A stretch of DNA of 64,000 nt. Origin: Larix sibirica. Lineage: Eukaryota > Streptophyta > Pinopsida > Pinales > Pinaceae. Position numbers and translations under genes: made by a program. Positions 49,697 to 59,499 of the stretch are shown piece by piece. The notes beneath the pieces are model-generated. The model was not told where the DNA came from and did not search any database. It was given only the letters and a program-made list of their open reading frames with translations. Numbering within the stretch: position 1 is the stretch's first letter; every line of letters begins with the position of its first letter. The DNA is taken from positions 33,208 through 97,207 of the forward strand of contig NWUY0304559592.1 of assembly GCA_004151065.3 (NCBI GenBank). The letters run 5' to 3'.

Positions 49697-49966
49697 ATGG
49701 ATGGTGGAGAAGCACATGGTGGTGAGGCAGAGCCATCTTACCCTTCCCTGCCATACCCGGATCGGAAAAGAAAGAAAGGTTCATACTCGCCAGGTGCTTG
49801 CATCCTCATCTTTGGTGGTGTGTGCTTTATTGCATTGCTTTACCCCATGTTTGGAAGGAGCGCTACAGCCATTGACCAAGGCAAAGGATCAATACAGATC
49901 GATTCCCCACATTCACTGGCAGAACCAGATCATAAAAGGTTTAAAATAGAACTTCAATTTATTTGA
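49697..49966 (+). CDS. Hypothetical small membrane protein with nuclear-type start context (89 aa)
   Basis: The ATG lies in gccgccATGG, a perfect match to the eukaryotic cytosolic start consensus. That is odd for a mitochondrial frame. Residues 1-22 are acidic and Gly/Pro-rich (MDGGEAHGGEAEPSYPSLPY). Residues 23-27 are RKRKK. Residues 34-51 form one clear hydrophobic helix (ACILIFGGVCFIALLYPM). The C-terminal 38 residues are polar. A short acidic tail, basic patch and single helix would fit a membrane-anchored protein with its N-terminus in the cytosol. I do not recognise the family. It could be a first exon of a nuclear gene brought into mitochondrial DNA, with the true boundary lying inside the listed ORF. 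Chance is not excluded. Confidence 0.4.
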   Translation: MDGGEAHGGEAEPSYPSLPYPDRKRKKGSYSPGACILIFGGVCFIALLYPMFGRSATAIDQGKGSIQIDSPHSLAEPDHKRFKIELQFI

Positions 49967-50200
49967 AAAACTTACTCATTCTTGGACCCGGAGGGACTCG
50001 ACAAAAGGAAGAGGATTATTGTAAAGAAAAACTCCACTTTGGGCTGATAACCCATCATCAGGGCATCAAACTGGATTTTTTCACTATAAAATTGATAATA
50101 CTTTTAGAGCGTTTATCTCTGATATTCAGTATTTTACCAAGCATTGAGATGCCAAGTGTCATAGTAGTACCTTACCCTTCCGGACCCAATTACCCATTAT

Positions 50201-50702
50201 CTCTCAGTTCATACATGCATTACACTTTATGGAACAACCCATAAAGCCCCATCTGCTTTATTTATGTATATAATAACACTTTGTTCTTGGGGTGAGGCAG
50301 GCCAATAAACTATAGTAGTTTTAGGTTCACCCATTGATAATAAATAGGTATCTGCTGTTCAGCCGTTTCTTCAGCTGCTTGCCTGTAGATGTCACCATAG
50401 GTTTTGTATGCAAAGGTTTTGTTCTATGCGAAAGGTGTAACGATATAGGAAAGAGGTTTATGATTTACCCATAGGGCAGGTACAATTTATGTTTTTTTTA
50501 CAAAGGTGTGCCACTGGCCGGTTTACCTAATTCTCCCATACGACCGCAGTTCACCATTCTACCTACCATTACCACATTACGTCCACGTCCTGGAGGACCA
50601 ACCAGGAAAGAACGTTACCACGCTTTCAGTTCATACACGCATTACGCTTTTTGGAATAAAATAGAAAAACCCCATATTGCATTTATGGGGGTCACTTTGT
50701 GG
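50201..50702 (+). repeat. Direct duplication, copies at 50201-50284 and 50622-50702
   Basis: 'ctctcagttcatacatgcat' with 'tacactttatggaacaa' and 'gccccatctgctttatttat' recurs as 'ctttcagttcatacacgcat', 'tacgctttttggaataa' and 'accccatattgcatttatgg'. The two open frames here (49963-50244 and 50508-50711) end alike because of this repeat and are not separate genes. Confidence 0.7.
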
Positions 50703-51269
50703 TTGAGTTAGTTTAGTGGAACAAGGGTCAACAATTATAAAAAGGAGTATTTGGCTTATTATTTAGTTTATACCTACCAAAAAAGGTGGGCATTACAAGT
50801 AGGCATTATGGGTGGTTTGACTTACAAAGTGGGCATTATTATTCCCCATAGTGAGCAGTCTGGGACAGACAAAAATTATATATATAATCATATATAATGA
50901 ATGAAGGTAGGTGGATCACTTCTTCCCTGTACTAGCTACCCGACCTTTGTCCCCTTCATTATAACTCTTAAATTTATGTCAAATACTCTAATAAAGACTT
51001 ATTGAACATATAGAGAGAAAACGCATACGAGGAGGGCATTATGTTTAGCGGAGCTATTCCCCAAAATAGGATAGCTGGGAAGCCCCCTATAATAAGAACA
51101 TTCCCTACCCCTTATTTTAGAATGAACGGTCACCTCACTACTTTTTTAGGGCCCTACCCTTACTTTGTGTTGAGCTTAATCTCCTCGCTCTCGTACCTCG
51201 CCCTCCCCCTTTTTTAAGTACCAAATTGACCCACCCTCACTCCCCAAAGAGGCGACCAAGCGTTCCGAT

Positions 51270-51388
51270 GCTTAGTTTGAATTTATACATTGAGGTTACT
51301 AATATAACTTACCCTTATCACTTACCCGTCGAGGTATAATATATATTATATATCCCGATGCATGCAAGGTGAAATCTAAGGCCCCTGG
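51270..51388 (+). repeat. Direct repeat R5, copy 2
   Basis: 'gatgcttagtttgaatttat', 'gtcgaggtataatata' and 'catgcaaggtgaaatctaag' pair with 35030-35148. The copy ends about 200 bp before the chimeric atp9 ORF. Confidence 0.6.
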
Positions 51389-51594
51389 ATAATAAATAAA
51401 AGATTGGTTTGGACGGGTTCTGAAACGTCAATACGTTCAATAAAGAATGAGTGAGCGGGCGATAGCCAGAGATGCCAGTTGAGGTAGGTCTTTATTAAAG
51501 GAACGTCGAAAGAGGGAAGAATTAATGAAGAGAAGCCAAATCCGAAGAATAACTGGGGGGTGGGAAATAACTGACAAGACAGAAACTTCTAAAT

Positions 51595-52023
51595 ATGCTA
51601 TATGGACAGGAAGGTGCGAAATTAATAGGTGCTGGAGCAGCTACAATTACTTTAGCGGGAGCTGCTGCCGGTATTGGGAAAGCTCTTAGTTCCTCGATCC
51701 ATTATTCTGTGGCGCCGCATGAGGAACAGCCCAAAGACTCCGACACGATTCAACTAAAAGATGCGTACCGGGAGGTATTTCGGAAGTTGGTCAGTATTAT
51801 TTGGAATAACCAATATCTTCTTATATCATTCCTAAATACCGCTACTCCGGAGTCGGACATAGGGGTAGATATATTGGAAAGGTGCCGTTGCCTCTTCCAA
51901 TTCTCGTGCCATGTCAATTCGGATCGGAAAACCCTTATTTTATTAAAAGGGAAGGAAGGGTCGCACTATCATGTGGCCGTAAGAACTACTTGCAAAAGGG
52001 CAAAGTCAAAGTGGGTCAGATAA
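51595..52023 (+). CDS. Chimeric ORF with an atp9-derived N-terminus (142 aa)
   Basis: This is an ATG-initiated ORF whose residues 6-40 copy the N-terminal half of mitochondrial ATP synthase subunit c (atp9): EGAKLIGAGAATITLAGAAA, then GIGKALSSS. Subunit c normally has two membrane helices and a conserved acidic residue in the second, which carries protons in Fo. Only the first helix is kept here. The polar loop and helix 2, with the acidic residue, are missing. The downstream 100 residues (from PHEEQPKDSDTIQLK) are hydrophilic and match nothing I recognise. Compared with usual atp9 there is an in-frame 9-base insertion after codon 2 (YGQ) and an in-frame extra codon (Tyr) in IHYSVA. It cannot replace atp9. 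Chimeric ORFs built from ATP synthase gene pieces are well known in plant mitochondria, some linked to male sterility. Whether this one is expressed is unknown. Confidence 0.7.
   Translation: MLYGQEGAKLIGAGAATITLAGAAAGIGKALSSSIHYSVAPHEEQPKDSDTIQLKDAYREVFRKLVSIIWNNQYLLISFLNTATPESDIGVDILERCRCLFQFSCHVNSDRKTLILLKGKEGSHYHVAVRTTCKRAKSKWVR
51610..51714 (+). pseudogene. atp9: atp9 fragment (first membrane helix)
   Basis: About 105 bp align with the 5' part of plant mitochondrial atp9 at DNA and protein level, from GAA-GGT-GCG-AAA to GTG-GCG. The glycine/alanine-rich helix GAGAATITLAGAAAGIG is typical. Homology stops after SVA, before the RNPS loop, marking a recombination or deletion breakpoint near 51715. 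Substitutions such as Val to Ala in AGAAA and Asn to Lys in GIGK suggest relaxed constraint or unedited RNA. Confidence 0.85.
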
Positions 52024-52208
52024 TAGCCTTTCCAAAATTGAACCCTGCAGATATAAATGTAACGTTCTTTACAAACGAGGTATTTTGTCAATACGAGGCG
52101 GATACACGAGGGGACATCCTCTTCTTTCTGTTGGAGCCGTGGGGGGATCTCTCAACTCAAATCCTAAGGGGAAGGGTATTCAGTGAATCACCAGACGCAA
52201 TAGATTGA
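51882..52208 (+). CDS. Unrecognised open frame overlapping the chimeric atp9 ORF (108 aa)
   Basis: This is open in the +2 frame relative to the atp9 chimera, over its last 47 codons and 185 bp beyond. The upstream edge is also open to at least 51840, so the GTG at 51882 is only one possible start. Residues include VPCQFGSENPYFIKREGRVA, GKVKVGQIIAFPKLNPADIN and YEADTRGDILFFLLEPWGD. Composition is that of an ordinary soluble protein. The source protein of the chimera's tail may have been in this frame, with a frameshift separating the two. I do not recognise the family. Confidence 0.35.
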   Translation: MPLPLPILVPCQFGSENPYFIKREGRVALSCGRKNYLQKGKVKVGQIIAFPKLNPADINVTFFTNEVFCQYEADTRGDILFFLLEPWGDLSTQILRGRVFSESPDAID

Positions 52209-52209
52209 G

Positions 52210-55180
52210 TCCCTCATTGTTAAATAGTAACACCTCAAGTAAGTCTCCAGTGGAATCCTACCTTGCATACCCGAAATGCTTAGATCGAACGACCTTGCTT
52301 TCTTACCTTCCAAAGATAGATGGGATAGGGGCGTTCACCGAATGCCTACACATCAAAACCGGCCGGGTACCAACAACTAACTGCTGATCGATTGAATACT
52401 ACCTTTATGTATCTCTATTGCTTTTGTATATTTATTGCTCTCCCTCTCGATATGAAGTGAAGAACTTGGTTTGCTTGCTTTATTATTGCCCCCATGTTAC
52501 CACCAGAAAAAATACATTGAGCCATGCTTGTTTACTTATGAGCATATTGATTGAGTTCAAGTTTCCACTGTGCAGTAAAGATTATGTTTCCCATTTTGCC
52601 TACAGACGAGGATATATTTTGATTTAGGTTGCAAAATTGCCACCAGATGAGAGAGAAGTTGTGTTTCCCACCAGAATAGATTGAGACAAGCTTTTACCAA
52701 ACGTGATTTCATATGTGAACAAAGTTGCCACGATAATGAAATATTTGATTTCAAGTTGTCAACAGACGATAGAGTGAGTTAGTGAGTTCACCCAAGCCGG
52801 CATGGATAGAGAACTGACATGCCGCTTTGCCATATCGGCGGAGTGGCCAGGGAGAGTTTATACTTAGAAGACATTCCCCAGACTCAACCATAGCCATGTT
52901 ATTGCCAGACGAGAGAATAAGAGATGGCCCATTTTCACCAAATGAATAGAGGGAAGGAAGTCCTTATCGCAGAGAAGTTCCAGCACTGGCCGAGAGATAA
53001 TAGAAGGAAAACATAAACACATGCTCAATTCACCTTAACCACAGTTGAGGGTAATACGCCAAGAAGTCTTTATAGAGGGGATATATCTTCAGGAAAGGGC
53101 TAGGGCCTAGAGCCATAGGGGTGGTGCTACAATGAGGGAATACCCCGCCCGAGATAATAACAATGGCTATACAGAGATGATACCAATAGGTGCCACAAAC
53201 AGGTGAAAAATAACATACACATTCCAAGTTGTAAACATAATAGATTTATACGGGCTTTTATTTTACGTGATATCAATATGTTTTCCAAGTAGCCGACATA
53301 GAATAGAGATATTTATTTATGACAGAAAGCCTAGTTGGAACACAACAGGGCGGGGTGGGAGAATTATAGAGCCAACCCTATCTATAAATTGATCCATGCC
53401 CAATTGATTCTATCCCGATCGAGGAGGCCGGAGGCCCCCTTGCTAGAGAGGATAGGATAACTTACCCATACCCCGGGACGGGGCTTACTGCTACGGAACA
53501 CGAGTACCTACCTAAACTGGATGAATTATGAAGCTTACATGCAATATACATTTCGGGGGTCATACCAAAAAGGAAGGGTCTTCTTGGATAAGCTAGAGAA
53601 ACCCGGAGGCTGGCGGGATAATAATAACTAGGCAAGGGATTGCTTGCAAACTGGCTTTACGAACCCATACAAACTAACCCAATGACAGAAATTTGTTACC
53701 TATGCATTTATATAAACTTTACAGGAGAAACTGGGGGTTCATGCTGGTTTCCAAGGGCACATATGTGGCAGTGTGTTTGAGGTGCACCAATTACCCTTAC
53801 TTCTTCGCCCAGTACATGTTTCTGAGATAGGTGAGATTACCTCACGTTGTTGTTACCAACTGTATGGGATTATTTGAATGCATTCAGTGTGTAGTGAATG
53901 GATTCTTCGTGTAGTGAACAGCTTTCTTTTTATTTGTGCAGTGGGTGACTCGATACGGCTTAAGTGAATTGTGTTTAAGTGAACACCTAGAGAATAAATC
54001 TCTATATAAAAACATCCCTATACATGTGATACTCGCATATATACGTCGTGATACTTTTCCATGCGAAATAAGATAGATGATACTTAGCACTATTTTTACC
54101 TCCTTGCATACATGTATTTTTCAAATATTTATGTTATAACTTTGACTCAATTAAGTTTTTTAAACTGAATATAAATTGAAAGAATAGATCCCCCTATGAG
54201 GAGCCAACTTTTTTACAAATTACTGCCACTACAGTACAAGATATGCAAACTATACATGCGAATAGGATAAACGACGAGCCAACACCCTCCCCTTGCGCAA
54301 AGTTCCTCTGCAGGGAATCTAGAAACAAGACCTCGTAGAGAATCGAGGGATCATTATATCACCATTAGCGTCGTACACAATGATGGCCCATCCATATCTT
54401 GTGGACCAGATTGGGGTGTCCGCTGGACCATTTACTTGCCTTTACCCAAATGATAATAGTAACCCCTAAGGATTACGGATTCCCGGATAGAAAATAACAA
54501 CAGCACATAGCTTCTCGCGTTTATTGACTGACAGAACGCGATAAAGAGGAGTGTGATTCTGTTGAGGCTTGACAAGGCCTTTATAACTAAGCTATAGGCA
54601 CCAGCCGGCCCTGTTTTCACAGGATCTATCGTTCGGTCTAGCTCTGCTTTGCGCAGGCTATATCCACTCACTCGAGTAAGTGCTCTTTATTAAAAATCAC
54701 ACATATCATGGATACTTTGTATAGTGGGCACGCTGGAAGGAGTATCACTCACTCTCCCTTCGCAGCAAGCGTTTCCAATACCGGCAGCTCCCAAGCAAAT
54801 GTACCAGTGCTCCAACACCTATTACGCACGTTTATTGACTTAGCTATTAGGAAAAACTATCTGGTTGCTTCAGGGAACACCCCAACTGATCAGGAAAAAA
54901 ATTGATGGGATCGAAGACTTTCCCGTCGAACCTCAGCGAAGGGTATATCTCCTTCCTTCTCTTTCTTTCTTCCTCTCGACCTGAACGATATTCACTTTTC
55001 AAACTGAATTTTATTTTCTATAAACCTCCCTTTTTATAGCGTTTTTCTTGGATAACCAATATTTCATCGCCAAGCATTGATTATAAATGGAACTTCGCTG
55101 TGCTCCTCGTTCTCTTATTTATCTGTGTTGCTCAATTGAACGATTCTCGGCCTACAGGCCTAATCCTTCCGGTGGGTCTT
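52210..55180. other. Spacer after the chimeric ORF
   Basis: 52540-52790 is a diverged local array around 'gttgccaccagaYgagagag' with 'gtttcccaccaga'. 53870-53990 repeats 'gtgtagtgaatggattc'. No gene, tRNA or intron domain is recognised. Confidence 0.45.
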
Positions 55181-55214
55181 GGTATATAATAAGAGGTTTA
55201 CCTTGTATCGGCTA

Positions 55215-55385
55215 GCGGCAGCTCACTATTATTTCCCGGCCGGGGCTATGCGATTTGTTTTCCCTTGCCGGTGCGGTCGCTTCTCTCTGTCTGTCCTCCG
55301 GTCGCTTCTTTCCGTTGAGTGTGGTCCGATGCTGTGCCGCCGTGTGCCATCCCATCCCAGTGGATGCCGCGCGGTGCCGTAGAAT
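55215..55385 (+). repeat. GC-rich block with repeat R7
   Basis: This stretch is clearly richer in G+C than the rest of the window, with 'ccggccggggc' and 'gatgccgcgcggtgccg'. The part 55219-55290 ('ttgttttcccttgccggtgc' and 'gctatgcgattt') aligns at roughly 75 percent with 59029-59100. Confidence 0.55.
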
Positions 55386-55859
55386 ATGAAAACCAGTTTT
55401 CAATCTGAACCAGGGGAGCCCACTATACTTGAATGACCTAGTAAAACTGTTAACTGTTTATGCCTGTCTCTGTCAGGTGAGGCTATGTCGGTTGGCTATG
55501 CTCGTCGGCTCAGGTCTATGTGGGTTACTCTTTTACTATTGTGGTTACTACGTTGTGTGGCCTATGATCGGGCCGTTAGCTGGGAATGAGGGGAGTTATA
55601 TAAAAGATGGGTACGTTATAAAAGGATCAGGTAAGAGAGCTAATTATTAAGTGAATTAGGGGGACGTTATATTTGGAATTAAGGGTACATAATATAAGAT
55701 CAAATATAGAGCTAATTATTCAGTCAGTTAATGATGGGGAGTCTTTATGGGTAATGCATATTGAACGGGTAAAGCGGACTGTGTGTCCTGAACAGGTGCC
55801 TTCTTATCAGTTGCTTGCGAAGCGGCCCACCCACCCCAGAAGATGTTGCCCCTCGATGA

Positions 55860-56160
55860 GTGTGATCTGTCGTTGAATGATCGGTACGTGAGATGGCTCG
55901 AATTGGGCCGTGAGTAGGGAAACTTATCGGGGCTGAGATTGTATCGTATTGAGAGTGCTGGATTAACCACGTATTAGGACTTAGCTGGGTAATGAAGGGT
56001 ATAAAGGTGAAAATAATTGTTACGTGTGAGATGTGTATCAAGTAAGAGCGCTAAATTTCGTTATGGTAGCTGGGGCCTGGAGTGGATTGGTCCTTGAGAT
56101 TAGGAATGGGGGGGTACGAAAGATGGGACTGGATTGGGAGTTAGCTGGGTAATGAAGGGT
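55860..56160 (+). repeat. Dispersed repeat R6, three partial copies
   Basis: 'ggtacgtgagatggctcgaa' with 'ttgggccgtgag' (55883-55914), 'agctgggtaatgaagggtat' (55983-56002) and 'agctgggtaatgaagggtcc' (56143-56162) form a small cluster. The last one makes the first codons of the 122-codon frame at 56134. Confidence 0.6.
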
Positions 56161-56502
56161 CCAAGCTATTGTTATATGGTTCATTTGGAACTTGCCTTCC
56201 CAGGAGCCCAATCTCAGTTGAGAGAATCATTTAATAAATTACCCTGCTTGTCTCAGCAAAAGCCTAATAAGTCCCCTTTGGCTGCTCCTTACCGTCCAGT
56301 AAACTCTCCTTATCAGTTGATAAAAACCGATATCAATCAAAGCCTCTCCCGTAAGATGTTTCATTTGTTCAGCTTACATTATATTCGCTATTATAAACAA
56401 TGGGCTCATCAACTTCTCGAAACAGGCGCATCTAAAAGTAAGATGGTGATCATTAAAAAACATAAAAATACGTGGAATCCTGGCATTGACTTACTTCATT
56501 GA
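56134..56502 (+). other. 122-codon open frame, unrecognised
   Basis: The frame is open from a TTG at 56134, and the first ATG is codon 7. The opening residues come from repeat R6 (the ctgggtaatgaagggt motif), so only the part from about 56175 on is non-repetitive. It reads FNKLPCLSQQKPNKSPLAAP, YQLIKTDINQSLSRKMFHLF and SLHYIRYYKQWAHQLLETGA, then a Lys-rich end. It has the look of real protein sequence, basic and helical, but I recognise no family. Confidence 0.3.
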
Positions 56503-57339
56503 GTACCAAAATTGAGTGGCTCAGCTCTTGGATCAAGTAATAAACACCTACCTGAATCAACTCTTTATTGGGTCGAGTGCATGGAAACTGGACATGGAAT
56601 ACGGTATTATTGTATTTCCACCTGGGATCGGCTGCATAACCAGCATAGAGTAGTGGCATCAAAGTGATCCCTGCAACTAGGGGCTCTCGGCAAGGATGTA
56701 AAATATACGTTACTTTTCCCTCTATCATTAGCCAATGGGTATCGCAGTGGCACATATAGGGCACAACTACTTCTATCGCTTGCATTGTATAATAACCTAT
56801 TTCGGCAGCTCAGTGCTCTCACATAGCACCTCACAATAATTTGACTTCTGAGGATGCCTCTATTGTAGAGACACAGCTGCAATTTTTCCAGCAGCAAGTA
56901 ATTAATCAAAAAATATTATTAAAGAGCAGACTCTGATGATCCGTGATCTGGCTACTAAACTTGCATATAATATATATAAACTAAAAAAGGCGCCTATAGC
57001 GCCCTCTGGGCTACGCTGGGACTCGTGACTATAAAAGTAACAAGGGTATAGGTCGTGACAAACACAATGCCCCTTTCACCCTTTTTGCCAAATGCAACCC
57101 TGTAAGAGCTCCCCCACTAACAAACGAGCGAACAACTTGGAACCCCAGATTAGGTTGGACCAGTTATTGAAGGAATCACCTCACCTGAACTATAATGAAT
57201 CGACTTGCCTAAAGAAGAATACGAGTTCTCAACCCCAGTGGATTTAATATATTAAACATAGCCCCCGCATAGGTCGTGAGAATAGGTGTTGGAAGGTCTA
57301 TAACCTACATTGTATTGGTGGAAATTATGGATATTACCC

Positions 57340-57520
57340 CTGTTTTAATAAAAAATATAGTTATTGATTTCGTCCCCCGATAATTCCTTTGTTCAAGGTG
57401 AAATGGAAACGTGCTTATAGGTTAGAAGAGTTTAAGGGATTCTATGATGCAATTTATGAAACTAGGGTGCTGCAAAAGACCTATGGAGGTCCCTCGGATG
57501 AAGGTTGATCCAATAATAGA
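57340..57520 (+). other. Short coding-like patch, unrecognised
   Basis: A frame at 57392-57507 reads FKVKWKRAYRLEEFKGFYDA, then IYETRVLQKTYGGPSDEG, and ends at a stop just before the 32-bp tandem repeat. It has normal protein character but no family that I know and no start nearby. Confidence 0.25.
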
Positions 57521-57527
57521 ATCTTAT

Positions 57528-57591
57528 GAGATCCAAATAGAGCAAGACCTAAATAGAGTGAGATCCAAATAGAGCAAGACCTAAATAGAGT
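57528..57591 (+). repeat. Perfect 32-bp tandem duplication
   Basis: Two identical 32-bp units (57528-57559 and 57560-57591) abut exactly. Each begins gagatccaaatagagcaaga. Each unit itself holds two related 'aaatagag' half-units. Perfect identity among otherwise eroded repeats points to a recent event. Confidence 0.9.
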
Positions 57592-58177
57592 AAAAGCGAT
57601 GCTCTCTTCGTTTTGGCTCTACGGACGCATTCCTATAAATATGGATATGCAAGTGCCAACATTTTTGATCCTCGGATTCATGCGTGCTGCGAGTATCCGG
57701 TTCAGATCGTGCGGTCCTTCCACAAATAATTTCCAGTTTCACCGGATTCCACTTACAATTTGAACTATGCTTACCAACTTATTGACTTACCTTCATACTT
57801 AACCTCCCAGCGTGCCTTAGCAACTGGCTTTAGAAAGAGCTAAAGATAGATAGAAAGCCTGGAGAGAAGGAAGGACTAACAAAAAGAACCAAGCCTAGTT
57901 GAAGAGCTTCAACCTCAAGCCCAGGAAGGAGCACATTTTTATATGAAGCACTCCCAGAAGCCCGTTAGTGGGAGATATTAGAATATATATATATTATTTT
58001 GGTATATGGTTTGACACCGGACGGGGCACATGGACCAATGACATAGCAGGGAGAGACGGTTGGACGGATTAAGTCTTCGGGAGATGCCCAGAACGCGGGA
58101 GTATCCGGTAGATTATTATGCCAAGCCCACCAACTACCCTACCTATTTAGGAACTGCCTTACGAACCACCTTACCTA

Positions 58178-58444
58178 TTGAGCCCCCGCCGCCGACCCAC
58201 CTTAAAATATTGGGAAAATAACCTACCCTACCTATTTGTGCCCTATCTTCAAGACCTTTTCTGCTTCGCTCGACAAACCCGAGCACCTAACGGAACATCT
58301 TTACGCATGGACCTGGCTGGCCGCCATCACCGCACCAACCTGCCTGGACAGAACCGACAACCCCTGGACGACATCCCACAAAACCCTGGCCACCCTCACT
58401 CCACAACTCTGGCCACATCACAGTGCACCTGTCAACAAAATTAA
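58178..58444 (+). other. 88-codon open frame related to the frame at 43.4 kb
   Basis: The frame is open from a TTG. YLQDLFCFARQTRAPNGTSL is followed by MDLAGRHHRTNLPGQNRQPL. The LFCFAxQxRAPxxT element is shared, in the same reading frame, with the open frame at 43391-43732. The DNA of that core (58259-58297) is about 79 percent identical to 43472-43510. Function is unknown. Confidence 0.25.
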
Positions 58445-58734
58445 ATAATTATATACGTAATATTCTCGCTTTTGTTGACCCTCCCTTCTAAAGAAAGAAG
58501 GGCAATACCTATTGGACCTATTGTAAGTGGTAATTTTTAGAGTGCATATTGAGGTGGCCAATTTTCTAGTTAAAGGATGGCCTTGTGAGAATGCTTAATT
58601 GATCTTTATGAATTTATAATTCCCTCCAAACTTGTCCACAAGTGAAGGGATAACAATGAATGCACTTAGTGAGTCGGGACTGCTATTAACCCTTCTATTA
58701 GAAGCACCGGATGGATCACCTTACCCTTGACTTT

Positions 58735-58880
58735 TTTATTAAATGTCTTTACCTTAGAGCATAGATAAAAAAATACTTAGTAGTAGACAAGGACGGAGGG
58801 CTCGCCCCACCAAATAAGGGCGAGGACGTATCGATCGCGTGTACGTTAAAACGTCTCAATGTGGCATCATATATCTTTCT
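58735..58880 (+). repeat. Dispersed repeat R4, copy 3
   Basis: 'ctcgccccaccaaataaggg' with 'cgaggacgt' (58801-58829) and 'aaacgtctcaatgtggcatc' (58849-58868) pair with the copies at 15.7 and 35.5 kb. Confidence 0.55.
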
Positions 58881-59019
58881 TTATGTAGAGATCTAGATAA
58901 AGGCGAAGTGTATCCCACTTATGGCAATAGAGCCAGGTGAGGCATATTGCATAAATTACAAATTCTTACAATGGCAAAGTTCAACGGAGAGATGCGAGTC
59001 TCAAAAGTCTTTGGAAACA

Positions 59020-59105
59020 CTGTGGCAGCTCACTATTTGTCTCCTGGTGCCAGCTATTCGGGTTGTTCTCTTGCCGGTGCTGTAGCTTCTTCTCTTTCTT
59101 TTGAA
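59020..59105 (+). repeat. Repeat R7, copy 2
   Basis: 'gcagctcactatttgtctcc', 'gctattcgggttgttctc' and 'ttgccggtgctgtagcttct' pair with the GC-rich block at 55.2 kb, and this copy is AT-shifted. The ATG-initiated 68-codon frame 58947-59153 runs through it and is probably chance. Confidence 0.55.
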
Positions 59106-59499
59106 CAAGAATGGAATGGCACAACCTGGCTTACAGGCGAGCTTCTTCGCTAGAGAGCAGCTCATAGGGCACAAGTGGGAAATAAATGCTCTTACAAGTT
59201 GTAAACCTCGCTCTTTTCCCAGTGGGGTATGGGTAAGTTATCCTCTCGACCATGGAATAACTTCTTCTCTCGTGTTGTCTATTGGCAACTTTGAATGCTG
59301 GAGGTTTGGGTCCGACGGCCTTGATTGACTTATTCCTTTCAGGAAGCATCTCATCCATCTTCATTTTTCCTATTACACTTGTTACTATTACACTTATCAG
59401 AAGGATCTCCATCTCCATACGGACGATCGATCTAAATTACATTCATCATGCTCATATTTGGGGTCCCGATTTATTCCTATTATGATATCTGCGGGGTCT

